Positions 54,857-63,314 of a DNA stretch of 64,000 bases are shown one piece after another (position 1 is the stretch's first letter; each line of letters begins with the position of its first letter). The position numbers and the translations under genes are program-made. This stretch comes from Gilvimarinus gilvus (lineage in GTDB: Bacteria > Pseudomonadota > Gammaproteobacteria > Pseudomonadales > Cellvibrionaceae): the NCBI RefSeq assembly GCF_030518155.1, contig NZ_JAULRU010000823.1, forward strand, positions 124,001 through 188,000, read 5' to 3'. Under the pieces are notes generated by a model. That model was given only the letters and a program-made list of their open reading frames with translations. It made no database searches and was not told where the DNA came from.

Positions 54857-55861
54857 GTGCGTATACCTGTGATCCGAACTCTGCTCATAAGTCTTGTGCT
54901 GTGTATAACCGCGGCCAAATCTGCGGCCACCCACCTGGGGGTACAAGATCGCTTTCTCTATTCACCCTGCGGTGAGCGCATTGTCCTGATGGGCCCCAAC
55001 CGCATGGTTTACTGGATGGATCGCACAGGGCTGTCCAGCTTCGCTGAAATTGCGAAAACAGGTGCCAATAGTGTCCGCATCGTTTGGACGACCGAGGGCT
55101 CTGCCGCGGAATTGGATACCGTTCTTAAGAATGCTCGCCGCCACCAATTGCTGCCTATTATTGAACTGCACGATGCCGCCGGTGACTGGTCCAAGCTTAG
55201 CGACCTAATAGAGTACTGGCGCCGCCCCGATATTGTCGCAACCATAGCTAAGCACCAGGCTTACACGATTGTTAATATTGGCAATGAGGTTGGAGATGAT
55301 GTACTTCTACCCGAGTATATTGAAGGCTACAGCAAGGCGATTGAACGTTTACGCCAGGCCGGCTACAAGACGCCGCTGATGATTGACGCTCCAGGCTGGG
55401 GCAAAGACATTGATACACTTCAGGCTGCGGGCCCTGCGCTAATTGAGGCCGACCCTCAACACAACATTCTGCTGTCTGTGCATATGTGGTGGCCCAAAAT
55501 GTGGGGCTATGACGCCGCCAGGGTCAGAAGCGAAATCATCGAGTCAGTAGAGGCGAAACTGCCCTTGATCATCGGTGAGTTTGGAGATCGTTGGGATGAC
55601 ACCGAAGGTGGCCAAATTCCCTACCGAACCATCATAAAAACAGCGCTCGAGTTTGATGTTGGGTTTTTACCCTGGTCCTGGGGCCCGGGCAACAAGCCAC
55701 AACAACATTTGGATATGAGTGATGACGGCTCGTTCGAGGGACTCACAGGATGGGGGCGAGAAGTAATGCTCGACGAAGCCTACTCCATTGCCAAAAATGC
55801 CGTAAAGCCCAACTGGCGTTGTATGACCTCTCCAGCGCCTGAACTTACACCCCAGAATTAG
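54857..55861 (+). CDS. Secreted glycoside hydrolase family 5 (mannanase/cellulase-like)
   Basis: Endo-glycosidase, 334 residues, probably periplasmic or secreted (signal peptide MRIPVIRTLLISLVLCITAA, then KSAA). GH5 features are LMGPNRMVYWMDR near the N-terminus, GANSVRIVWTTEG with the conserved Arg, the acid/base Glu in YTIVNIGNEVGDDVLLPEYI and the nucleophile Glu in LIIGEFGDRWDDTE, with HMWWPKMW and LPWSWGPG lining the cleft. Mannan is the most likely substrate by similarity to marine GH5 mannanases, but other beta-glucans are possible. GTG start. A short gap to the next small gene. Confidence 0.87.
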   Translation: MRIPVIRTLLISLVLCITAAKSAATHLGVQDRFLYSPCGERIVLMGPNRMVYWMDRTGLSSFAEIAKTGANSVRIVWTTEGSAAELDTVLKNARRHQLLPIIELHDAAGDWSKLSDLIEYWRRPDIVATIAKHQAYTIVNIGNEVGDDVLLPEYIEGYSKAIERLRQAGYKTPLMIDAPGWGKDIDTLQAAGPALIEADPQHNILLSVHMWWPKMWGYDAARVRSEIIESVEAKLPLIIGEFGDRWDDTEGGQIPYRTIIKTALEFDVGFLPWSWGPGNKPQQHLDMSDDGSFEGLTGWGREVMLDEAYSIAKNAVKPNWRCMTSPAPELTPQN

Positions 55862-55879
55862 CGTGCAAGTGAAGCCAAT

Positions 55880-56158
55880 ATGAGCCTACCGGAAAACGAA
55901 CTCGACAGTAAACAACACAGCAATGTGCTGCGCCGTACCTACCGCAAAGTAAAACAAAAATACGCAGGCAAGATTCGCGACAAGGCAATTGAAAGGGCAA
56001 AAACAAGAATTTATTTACATGGCCGCAAACCCGAAGATTATGATCCGGATATACTAGAGGCCATTGTGCGTGAAGAAGAAGACAAACTCATCAGCGAATA
56101 CAAGTCCCGTGGCATTGTCGCTCTGGTCGCCGCGCTTGGCCTTAGCCTATTCCCTTAG
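55880..56158 (+). CDS. Conserved small basic protein of unknown function
   Basis: I do not recognise the 92-residue product. It is rich in Lys and Arg in the first half (RTYRKVKQKYAGKIRDKAIE), has a middle GRKPEDYDPDILEAIVREEE and ends in a short hydrophobic segment (GIVALVAALGLSLFP) that could touch the membrane. No signal peptide. It starts 18 bp after the GH5 stop and ends 12 bp before the next gene, so all three may be one unit. Confidence 0.7.
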   Translation: MSLPENELDSKQHSNVLRRTYRKVKQKYAGKIRDKAIERAKTRIYLHGRKPEDYDPDILEAIVREEEDKLISEYKSRGIVALVAALGLSLFP

Positions 56159-56170
56159 AGCGAGCTAGCT

Positions 56171-56608
56171 ATGTTTCGATTTCTCGCCAAGTCTGCCCTC
56201 GCAACCCTGATTTGGAAACGCTACCACCGTCCCATAGTGGCCACCTTCGCATTGTTAATTGGTTATTTTTTAGTTGCAATGATTCACGGCGACTATGTTG
56301 ACTACGTCAAAGGCGCGGCCGATACGACGTACCTGTGGCTTTCTTACTTATTTAAGTGGGGGCTATTGATCGCGCTCACAGTCGCTTACTACCTTTACCT
56401 CAATCGTCAGCTGCGCCAATCAGAAACGCTTGGTCAGGGTACGCCCAATCCCGCCAAGAATACGGGAACCAAATCCACAGCGACGCCTCAAAGTGCTCAA
56501 GACCCTTTTGCCGCTATTCGCAGCAAACGAAAACTCAAAAGCCATGCCGACGTTGCACTCGATCAGTCCAAAACAGGTAATACCGAGAACAAACGCGGCT
56601 CGCAATAA
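56171..56608 (+). CDS. Small inner-membrane protein of unknown function
   Basis: The 145-residue protein has two hydrophobic segments (VATFALLIGYFLVAMIHGDY and YLFKWGLLIALTVAYYLYLN) and a C-terminal cytosolic tail rich in Ser, Thr and Lys. Residues 1-20 (MFRFLAKSALATLIWKRYHR) are basic and would stay inside. No family recognised. It lies between the small basic protein (12-bp gap) and the DUF885 gene (17-bp gap) on the same strand. Confidence 0.7.
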   Translation: MFRFLAKSALATLIWKRYHRPIVATFALLIGYFLVAMIHGDYVDYVKGAADTTYLWLSYLFKWGLLIALTVAYYLYLNRQLRQSETLGQGTPNPAKNTGTKSTATPQSAQDPFAAIRSKRKLKSHADVALDQSKTGNTENKRGSQ

Positions 56609-56625
56609 AGATAAGAAATTACTCT

Positions 56626-58455
56626 ATGACAATCTGGAAACTTCTCACTTTAAGTGTATGCCTGACCGCTATGCACTTAAATGTCAGCGCCAACGACAGC
56701 CTCAACAATTCCGATGACGCAGCCGAAAAACTGTTTGACGATATTTTTGAGCAATGGGTAAGCCTTAGCCCTATGATGCAGACACGGTTGGGGCGCACTA
56801 GCGACAAAGGACTGTGGGATGACATCTCGCCCGCAGCAGACCGTAGAGCGCATAAGCTGTACCAAGCGCAACTTCAGCAAGTCGAATCTCTCGAGATGGA
56901 CACCCTATCAGCGGCAAATAAACTCAACCGCCAGCTTCTGATCAATCAATTAAGTGATAGTATTGCTGGTTATCGCTGGCGTGAGCACTCCTATCCAGTG
57001 AACCAAATGTTTGGCTGGCACTCGAGCATACCCGCTTTCTTAATTAATGCTCACAACGTCAATACTGAAGCCGATATTCAGGCCTATATTAGTCGCTTGC
57101 AAGGTGTCTCAGAACTGATTGCACAAGTCATTGAGAATTTAGAAGTGCGCGCCCAGAAGGGTATTCTAGCCCCGCAATTTGTATATTCACAGGTTCTGCA
57201 AGACTGTCGCAACTTAATTTCAGGGGTGCCATTTTCAACCTCAGGCGTCGATCCTAGTCTAGCCAGTATCGATAGCCCACTGTGGTCCGATTTTACCAGC
57301 AAACTTAACAAGCTCGAGCTTACTGACAGCAAACAGCAAAAATATTTAGACGAGGCTAGAATAGCTTTACGGAAATCGCTGCAACCGGCCTATCGAAACT
57401 TAATAAACACCCTGCAAAAGCTTGAGCAGCAAGCTGACAATCGAGCAGGTGTTTGGAAGTTTCCCGCCGGGGATGATTTCTACCGAGACCAGTTGCGCTC
57501 GATCACTACGACTGAGCTCAGCGCCGAAGACATCCATAACATTGGATTACAGGCCGTTGCGCGAATTCACGAAGAAATGCGTGCGCTACAAAAAAGCATT
57601 GGCTTTGAGGGTAACCTACAAGAATTTTTTACCCATTTAAAAACGTCGCCGGAGCAATATTATCCCGATACGCAGCAAGGCAGGGCAGCGTATCTAAGCG
57701 ATACCAGGTCGATTATCGATCAGATCGAACACTTGCTGCCACAAATATTTGGCCGCCTACCAAAAGCTGAGCTGACAGTAAAAGCCGTGGAACCGTTTCG
57801 AGAGAAATCTGCCGGCAAAGCTTTTTATCAGGCTCCGGCCGAAGACGGCTCCAGACCCGGCATCTACTATTTGAATTTACATGACCTTGCAGCTATGCCC
57901 AAATATCAAATGCGGGCTCTGGCCTACCACGAGGCTTTGCCGGGCCACCATATGCAAATCGCCATTGCCCAGGAGCTGGAAAATATGCCGGCTTTTCGAC
58001 GCCACAGTCACTACACAGCTTATATTGAAGGCTGGGGCCTCTACGCCGAGCAAGCCGCTAAAGAACTCGGACTATACCAAGACCCTTACGCCGACTTTGG
58101 CCGCTTAAGCTTCGAGTTGTGGCGCGCCATTCGGTTGGTAGTGGACACTGGCATTCACCACTATCGCTGGACTCGTAAACAGTCCATAGAGTATTTTGTT
58201 GCCAACTCGCCGATGCCCCGCGCCGATGCTACACGTGAAGTAGAGCGCTATATTGTACTCCCTGGGCAGGCGACATCCTATATGATTGGCATGCTCAAAA
58301 TACAAGCACTGATGCAGCAATCTAAAAACGCTTTGAAAACGGACTTTAGTCTGCGCGAGTTTCACGATCAAATTCTCGACAGTGGTGCGTTACCATTGAA
58401 CATACTTGAGCAAAAAATCGATAGCTGGGTCAACTCGAAAAGCCTTACGCCGTAA
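56626..58455 (+). CDS. DUF885 family exported metallopeptidase-like protein
   Basis: Exported protein of 609 residues with a signal peptide (MTIWKLLTLSVCLTAMHLNV, then SAN). DUF885 spans nearly the whole chain. The zinc-binding signature is seen in AYHEALPGHHMQIAIAQELE (an HExxxGHH-type motif) with a distant Glu in YIEGWGLYAEQ, as in the family, whose members are suspected carboxypeptidases. PSQATSYMIG-like (PGQATSYMIGMLKIQ) near the end is also typical. Substrate unknown. The ATG follows AAAGATAAG. Its stop codon overlaps the start of a frame at 58455 by one base. Confidence 0.88.
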   Translation: MTIWKLLTLSVCLTAMHLNVSANDSLNNSDDAAEKLFDDIFEQWVSLSPMMQTRLGRTSDKGLWDDISPAADRRAHKLYQAQLQQVESLEMDTLSAANKLNRQLLINQLSDSIAGYRWREHSYPVNQMFGWHSSIPAFLINAHNVNTEADIQAYISRLQGVSELIAQVIENLEVRAQKGILAPQFVYSQVLQDCRNLISGVPFSTSGVDPSLASIDSPLWSDFTSKLNKLELTDSKQQKYLDEARIALRKSLQPAYRNLINTLQKLEQQADNRAGVWKFPAGDDFYRDQLRSITTTELSAEDIHNIGLQAVARIHEEMRALQKSIGFEGNLQEFFTHLKTSPEQYYPDTQQGRAAYLSDTRSIIDQIEHLLPQIFGRLPKAELTVKAVEPFREKSAGKAFYQAPAEDGSRPGIYYLNLHDLAAMPKYQMRALAYHEALPGHHMQIAIAQELENMPAFRRHSHYTAYIEGWGLYAEQAAKELGLYQDPYADFGRLSFELWRAIRLVVDTGIHHYRWTRKQSIEYFVANSPMPRADATREVERYIVLPGQATSYMIGMLKIQALMQQSKNALKTDFSLREFHDQILDSGALPLNILEQKIDSWVNSKSLTP

Positions 58456-58499
58456 TGTTACAATCACAAATATTACGCACCAACGCAGAGATTACTTTT

Positions 58500-58946
58500 A
58501 TGTACACATTACGATTAACGCTTGTATCCATGTTGGCCTTAACGAGCGTATCAGCCAGTGCAGGACTGCGCGAGCTTGGAACAGATTACAGAATGTTGCG
58601 TTCCAACTACACCATGCTGGAAACCATTCAAGACCGCTGTCCAGATTTCAAAATACCAGAAATGGTGGATAAGCAAACCGTCAACAAAGAACTGGAGGCT
58701 AAGCTCGGTTATGACATGTTTGCCAGAATCTATGGAGAGGTCGCAAAATCCGACTTGAAGCTAAAAGCGAAAAAAACGGTAAATACGCTTTTTGAGCAAA
58801 TCGAAGGCTGCGAAGACCCCAAACTTCTCGCGGTCGTGAATCGCATCGCCGAAGTGCAAGGCGAAACCTACGCTAGGTTTACAGCCGAACCCGCAGCTGC
58901 GGTTGCACCAAATGCCGTACCCGTCCCAATGCGTCGCAGTGAGTAA
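58500..58946 (+). CDS. Small exported protein of unknown function
   Basis: The 148-residue product begins with a signal peptide (MYTLRLTLVSMLALTSVSAS, cleavage after SAS-A). The mature part is helical and acidic/basic (LRSNYTMLETIQDRCPDFKI, KLGYDMFARIYGEVAKSDLK) with two cysteines that could pair, and ends in an Ala/Pro-rich tail. No family recognised. The start at 58500 is preferred since it gives the signal peptide; the frame runs 15 codons further upstream. It lies 44 bp after the DUF885 gene. Confidence 0.7.
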   Translation: MYTLRLTLVSMLALTSVSASAGLRELGTDYRMLRSNYTMLETIQDRCPDFKIPEMVDKQTVNKELEAKLGYDMFARIYGEVAKSDLKLKAKKTVNTLFEQIEGCEDPKLLAVVNRIAEVQGETYARFTAEPAAAVAPNAVPVPMRRSE

Positions 58947-58991
58947 GTTATAGATAAGCGGAGTACAAAAACGCAACGCTTATATTTACTT

Positions 58992-59789
58992 TTATAGGAA
59001 AACCCAGCTTACAGCAAAACCTGCCGTAACATTGTGTTCGGTTTCAATAAGGGGGCTATCTAGGAATCCTGCCCCCTGAATATTGGAGTATCGAACATAG
59101 AATGCGTACCAGTAATCACTAAAGCGCCGGCTTAACGCCAGCTGCCCATTAAAGCCGTTGTAACCACTTCCCGCTTCATACTCGGGTCGCTCACTGTTCG
59201 CATAGGCCGGTTTTACCGAATAGTAGTAATCATGATACCGACCGCTTGCAAATACAGGCCCCGCCCGCATACTCCATTTCCAGCCATCGCCATGAGCCAA
59301 ACGGTAAACCAATGACGGTGCGCTAGTAAATCCAATATATTCTGGTGCCCCATCGCCCACCGTAAAAACAGCACGAATAGGCACTGTCAGTGCTAGTCCT
59401 TCAGAGAAGTGTTGGCCTGTTAAATTGATATTAAGCGCCGGCCCCACCTCTAACGTTGAAAGTAATTCCGGCATTCCCTGTCGCAGTTCATTCTTATCCG
59501 TATCAGGCGTCACAGAAAGCGCCATACTGGCGTTTAGCTCTAGCCTATCGGTTCGCCAAAAATCTCCGCGTACTCCATCGCGATCAGTTCGAATGACTGG
59601 CCCTCGATACACAACATAGGGGATGGGCGCAATATACTGTCGATAAGACTTTGAGCCTTTGTAATCAGGTGCGGAAAGCCCGCCCAAGCCGATACCCGCC
59701 TCCCAGCGTTTTTCTCCTGGAACTTGCGCCAACGCGGCTGACCCCACAAGACCAACCAAGCACACCGTTAAAAGACGTAGAAAAATCAA
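58992..59789 (-). CDS. MipA/OmpV family outer-membrane protein
   Basis: Outer-membrane beta-barrel, 265 residues. The signal peptide is MIFLRLLTVCLVGLVGSAAL with AQ after it; the mature start KRWEAGIGLGGLSAPDYKGS and IAPIPYVVYRGPVIRTDRDG are the MipA/OmpV signature, and the chain ends in SWVFL with an aromatic residue near the C-terminus, as expected for a barrel. Family members interact with murein enzymes (MipA in E. coli) or act as porin-like proteins; the role here is unknown. It overlaps the end of hslO by 4 bp, so they may be co-transcribed. Confidence 0.88.
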   Translation of the reverse strand: MIFLRLLTVCLVGLVGSAALAQVPGEKRWEAGIGLGGLSAPDYKGSKSYRQYIAPIPYVVYRGPVIRTDRDGVRGDFWRTDRLELNASMALSVTPDTDKNELRQGMPELLSTLEVGPALNINLTGQHFSEGLALTVPIRAVFTVGDGAPEYIGFTSAPSLVYRLAHGDGWKWSMRAGPVFASGRYHDYYYSVKPAYANSERPEYEAGSGYNGFNGQLALSRRFSDYWYAFYVRYSNIQGAGFLDSPLIETEHNVTAGFAVSWVFL

Positions 59790-60661
59790 TGTAAGGTGTC
59801 CTGTCCAAACATACCTCGCACATCCGACGCATCGAATCGGTAGACCTGGTTACAAAACTGGCAGTCAATTGCAATAGTGCCTTGTTCTATCAATAATTGC
59901 TCAACATCGTCACGACCTAAAGATTTTAGTGCGGCAACGCTGCGTTTGCGCGAGCAACTGCATTCAAATCGTATTGCGGATGGACTAAACACGCGAACTT
60001 TAAACTCGTGAAAAAGCCGGTACAAAAGTTCATTGTGCTCCACGTCAAGAAGCTCTTCACGTTTTACCGTGTCCGCCAGAGTTGTTGCTGTGTGCCACTG
60101 CTCTTCATTGACTTCTTCGTTTTCAACGATTTGCGTAGGCAGAGCTTGCAACAGTATTCCGCCGGTTTTTTTGGCGTCAGCCTGCAACCATATGCGAGTT
60201 TTTAACTGCTCAGACTGATAGAAATAGTGCTCCAGACACTCAGCCAACGTATTTGCATCTAGCGGCACAACCCCTTGGTAGCGCTCCCCCTTGGCAGGCT
60301 CTACAGTAATGGTAAGAATTCCCTGACCAATCAACTCTGGCAAGTCGGCCGCATCCTCCGGAAACGCGACGGTTTCAGAGAGCCGGACAATACCGCGCAA
60401 CGCATTATGATGTGTACATTCGGCCATAATGAGCGACACCGGGCCAACCCCCTTTGCTTGCAAGGTAATAATGCCATCGAACTTTAGGGTACTCGACAGT
60501 AGCGATGCAGCCGTTAAAAACTCGCCTAACAAGCGCTGCACCATCTCGGGGTAAATATTATGTTCGAGAACATTTTGATAGCTTTGCTCAAGCGAAACAA
60601 TCTCTCCTCGCATATCGCACTCGTCAAACAAAAACCGATGCAATAAATCACTGTTGGTCAT
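59786..60661 (-). CDS. hslO: Redox-regulated chaperone Hsp33
   Basis: Chaperone activated by oxidation, 291 residues. The N-terminal domain (about 1-230) has VQRLLGEFLTAASLLSSTLK and GPVSLIMAECTHHNALRGIV. The zinc centre is complete: FECSCSRKR (CxC) and DCQFCNQVYR (CxxC), near residues 234-269. Genes hslR and yrfG lie upstream on the same strand as in E. coli, but a DUF4124 gene lies between hslR and hslO. The stop overlaps the MipA-type gene by 4 bp. Confidence 0.96.
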   Translation of the reverse strand: MTNSDLLHRFLFDECDMRGEIVSLEQSYQNVLEHNIYPEMVQRLLGEFLTAASLLSSTLKFDGIITLQAKGVGPVSLIMAECTHHNALRGIVRLSETVAFPEDAADLPELIGQGILTITVEPAKGERYQGVVPLDANTLAECLEHYFYQSEQLKTRIWLQADAKKTGGILLQALPTQIVENEEVNEEQWHTATTLADTVKREELLDVEHNELLYRLFHEFKVRVFSPSAIRFECSCSRKRSVAALKSLGRDDVEQLLIEQGTIAIDCQFCNQVYRFDASDVRGMFGQDTLH

Positions 60662-60675
60662 AGCGCCTCAAATTT

Positions 60676-61113
60676 TTAACAGTTTTCAACAATTAGCTGC
60701 TCGAGTTTTTTCTGACGCTCTTTTCGTTCACGTTCAGAAATATCGAATTCGTTTCCTTCTTCATCTACAAAATAGACCGGGCCTTTAATTTTTCGCAAAT
60801 GCTCCCGCATTTGCGAGCACTGAGCGTCAGTACGCCGCTGTTGTTCGGCCTTCTTCTTATTCGCGGCCTGTCTCTGCCGAGAATCATCTCGATCAGGAAA
60901 AACATTTCTAAGCTTTTGCGTTTCATGTCTGCTTTCATCTACGTTGACCGGCTTAAGATCTTGGTCAATTTGATCTGCTGCGACTACGTCATTTGGTTTT
61001 CGGTCGCTAAAATGAACTTTCCCATTTTCGTCCGTCCAGCGATATAACTCCGCCACACCCATGGCCGGATATACGATCAACAGCCAAATAATAATTTTCC
61101 ATGCAAATCTCAT
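60676..61113 (-). CDS. Exported DUF4124 protein
   Basis: Unknown function, 145 residues. A signal peptide (MRFAWKIIIWLLIVYPAMGV, then AE) precedes the DUF4124 domain LYRWTDENGKVHFSDRKPND (residues about 24-43). The C-terminal part is charged and helical (QRQAANKKKAEQQRRTDAQC) and holds two cysteines. GGGAG lies 6 bp before the ATG. It lies between hslR and hslO on the same strand. The other DUF4124 gene of the window, at 2783, has a longer coiled-coil tail. Confidence 0.8.
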   Translation of the reverse strand: MRFAWKIIIWLLIVYPAMGVAELYRWTDENGKVHFSDRKPNDVVAADQIDQDLKPVNVDESRHETQKLRNVFPDRDDSRQRQAANKKKAEQQRRTDAQCSQMREHLRKIKGPVYFVDEEGNEFDISERERKERQKKLEQLIVENC

Positions 61114-61137
61114 TGTGGCTCCCTATACAACATACGC

Positions 61138-61160
61138 TTGGTGTTTTTCAACAGCCTGTT
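61138..61160. repeat. Short dispersed repeat, second copy
   Basis: The reverse complement reads TAACAGGCTGTTGAAAAACA, close to TAGCAGGCTGCTGAAAAACC at 33761-33780. It lies between the hslR stop and the DUF4124 gene. Confidence 0.55.
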
Positions 61161-61548
61161 AGTCTTCACCCATGTTTTGACGAAAACGATGAATCTGTCG
61201 ACGCTGCTTTTTGTTTGGCTTATGCTCGCTCACAATGAAGGCTCCCAAGCCCGCCTTGCGCTCTGCGGCTCGCTCCTCCCGAAGAGCAATGCTTTGCTCC
61301 TGTTCACAATACAGCTTCTGAGCCTCTGGCGCTCCACGACGCTGATCGCTTAACGCCAATACATCGACTGTTTTGTCATCCCAGCCCTGGCGCACAGTAA
61401 CCACCGAACCCACTTCAAGTTCGCGGCTTGGCTTTACCCTCTGACCATTTATTTGAACTTTACCGCCCTCGACCGCCTGCTTCGCGATATTCCGGGTTTT
61501 GAAAAACCGTGCGGCCCACAGCCACTTATCAATACGAACCTTATCCAT
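61159..61548 (-). CDS. hslR: Ribosome-associated heat shock protein Hsp15
   Basis: RNA-binding S4-domain protein that handles 50S subunits with stalled peptidyl-tRNA after heat stress. The 129-residue protein has VRIDKWLWAARFFKTRNIAK, then GGKVQINGQRVKPSRELEVG (S4 domain, residues 3-60) and a basic tail with KPNKKQRRQIHRFRQ. It lies 7 bp after the yrfG stop and ahead of hslO as in E. coli. Confidence 0.95.
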   Translation of the reverse strand: MDKVRIDKWLWAARFFKTRNIAKQAVEGGKVQINGQRVKPSRELEVGSVVTVRQGWDDKTVDVLALSDQRRGAPEAQKLYCEQEQSIALREERAAERKAGLGAFIVSEHKPNKKQRRQIHRFRQNMGED

Positions 61549-61555
61549 AGGATTA

Positions 61556-62212
61556 CTATGCCACGGGGGGCATTATTTCACTGAAATGTTCTATCGCGGG
61601 GTACTCATCAACCCGCCGCGAGATTTGACTGTCCGGTTGGTGAATTGCCAACAAATGGCCGATACCGAAGTCGCGGGCAGAATCCAGCACTCGCAGAGTG
61701 TCGTCAATAAACAAAGTTCGGGCAGGCTCAAATGCCTCTCGCTCCGCCAGGGCATGCCAAAACTGCTGCGCCTCTTTGGGGTGGTCAAACTCATGGGAAG
61801 ATATAATTAAGTCTAACCACTGATCCAGGCTGGTCACTTCAAACTTAAGTGACATACTTTGCGGGTGAGCATTGGTCACTAAAATGGCCTGCTTACCCGC
61901 CTGACGCAGGCGAGTAAGAAACTCTTCGACGTGGGGTCGGACTTGAATCTTGTGTTGAATCTCTTGCTTTAGTGCACGAATATCTAAGTCGAGTGTTTTC
62001 GACCAGAATTCAAGGCAATACCATTGCAAGCGACCTTGCTCGGCGGCGATTTGAGCTTCCAACCGGCTGCGAACAGAATCAAACGGCTGACCATGAATTT
62101 CAGCGTAACGCTCAGGCAGGTGCTGACGCCAAAAATAGTTGTCGAAGTGCAGGTCAAGTAATGTGCCATCCATGTCTAACATGACGGTATCAATGGCCGA
62201 CCAATCAATCAT
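61556..62212 (-). CDS. yrfG: HAD hydrolase YrfG (GMP/IMP nucleotidase)
   Basis: Haloacid-dehalogenase-fold phosphatase that in E. coli dephosphorylates GMP and IMP. The 218-residue protein has motif I LDMDGTLLDLHFDNYFW (nucleophile and acid Asp), motif II ILVTNAHPQS, the Lys of motif III in FDHPKEAQQFW and motif IV LFIDDTLRVLDSA. The match to YrfG is good over the whole length, and hslR follows directly, as in E. coli. Confidence 0.9.
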   Translation of the reverse strand: MIDWSAIDTVMLDMDGTLLDLHFDNYFWRQHLPERYAEIHGQPFDSVRSRLEAQIAAEQGRLQWYCLEFWSKTLDLDIRALKQEIQHKIQVRPHVEEFLTRLRQAGKQAILVTNAHPQSMSLKFEVTSLDQWLDLIISSHEFDHPKEAQQFWHALAEREAFEPARTLFIDDTLRVLDSARDFGIGHLLAIHQPDSQISRRVDEYPAIEHFSEIMPPVA

Positions 62213-62228
62213 GATTTACCTCAAAGAG

Positions 62229-63302
62229 CTATAACTGCTTTATTTTATCACTTTCTACCAGCCCGGAGACAATCTCAATATTGATGCCGTCCGACAGACC
62301 GGTTTCAACCTGGCGGCGCTCGAACTGCTGCGGAGCCGTTTCTACATCAACAAAGTGGGCCCCTTCTTCGAATATTAGATTGCCCTCGTTAATTGCCAGC
62401 ACTTGCTCGCGCTTGTCAAGCACAATGTCTGCGTTGGCACTGTAATTGGCCCTGAGAAACACCTGATCCTGTAATTTAACCGCAGCCCGAATCTGAAATT
62501 TGATCGTGCCTTGATCTTGCTGCCCTTTTGGTGAAATGTACTCGAGCTCTGCCTGAAAGGGTTCACTGTCAAGAGCGCCTATATCCAGTAAAAGCTCCAT
62601 TCCCTCGCGAATTTTGCCGACCTCCGCCTCATCCACCATACCTTCAAATATCATATCGTTCATGTCCGCTAACGTCGCAACTGTCGTGCCGGAGCCAAAG
62701 GTACTCGACTCAACGATAAAGGCACCTTCTTTGTTCGGTATTTGCAGGATCATGCCATCGCTGGTGGCCTTGATAATGTTCGACACCAAGTCTGACTGCA
62801 AGGTTGAACCCTCGCGTATCAGCAACAGGTTATTCTCGGCCGATTTTACACGCTCTTTTTTGAGTTCGAAGTCAAGCAAAAATTTATTGTACTCCGACTC
62901 CGAAACGAGCCGCTGAGCCTTCAAATTTTTCTGCCGCTCGAGCTCTCTTTCGGCATTGCTGAGACTAATCTTTGCACTTTCGAGTTGAGACTCGGCATTA
63001 TTGAGCGCAATCATATTCGGGGCTAGTGATATTTTCGCGATAATATCGCCTTTAGCCACGGTATCACCGGCATCAACAAACAACTGGTCCACCACACCTG
63101 ACACCTGCGAAGTAACATTCACCTCTTTGCGCGGAATAACCTTGCCCGTGGCGACGGTTTTCTGAATTATATCTGTAATAAAAGGCGAACTCGTTTCATA
63201 GACCACAGGCTTTTCTTTCGACTTATTAAAAAGAAAAACCGCAGTTCCTACAAACACAAGCACAAGGATAAGTATTCCTAAAATGGTAAAAAACTTTTTC
63301 AT
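62229..63302 (-). CDS. Efflux periplasmic adaptor (MacA/HlyD type)
   Basis: Membrane-fusion protein that links an ABC permease to an outer-membrane channel, 357 residues. It has one N-terminal membrane helix (MKKFFTILGILILVLVFVGT), a barrel-sandwich (lipoyl) part with VTSQVSGVVDQLFVDAGDTV and AKISLAPN, a hairpin coiled coil (about 100-145, QLESAKISLSNAERELERQK), then beta-barrel and membrane-proximal domains. It lies 12 bp after a MacB-type permease gene on the same strand, so it is transcribed after it. Substrate unknown; macrolide, peptide or lipoprotein are options. Confidence 0.88.
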   Translation of the reverse strand: MKKFFTILGILILVLVFVGTAVFLFNKSKEKPVVYETSSPFITDIIQKTVATGKVIPRKEVNVTSQVSGVVDQLFVDAGDTVAKGDIIAKISLAPNMIALNNAESQLESAKISLSNAERELERQKNLKAQRLVSESEYNKFLLDFELKKERVKSAENNLLLIREGSTLQSDLVSNIIKATSDGMILQIPNKEGAFIVESSTFGSGTTVATLADMNDMIFEGMVDEAEVGKIREGMELLLDIGALDSEPFQAELEYISPKGQQDQGTIKFQIRAAVKLQDQVFLRANYSANADIVLDKREQVLAINEGNLIFEEGAHFVDVETAPQQFERRQVETGLSDGINIEIVSGLVESDKIKQL

Positions 63303-63314
63303 GGTTAAATTCCG

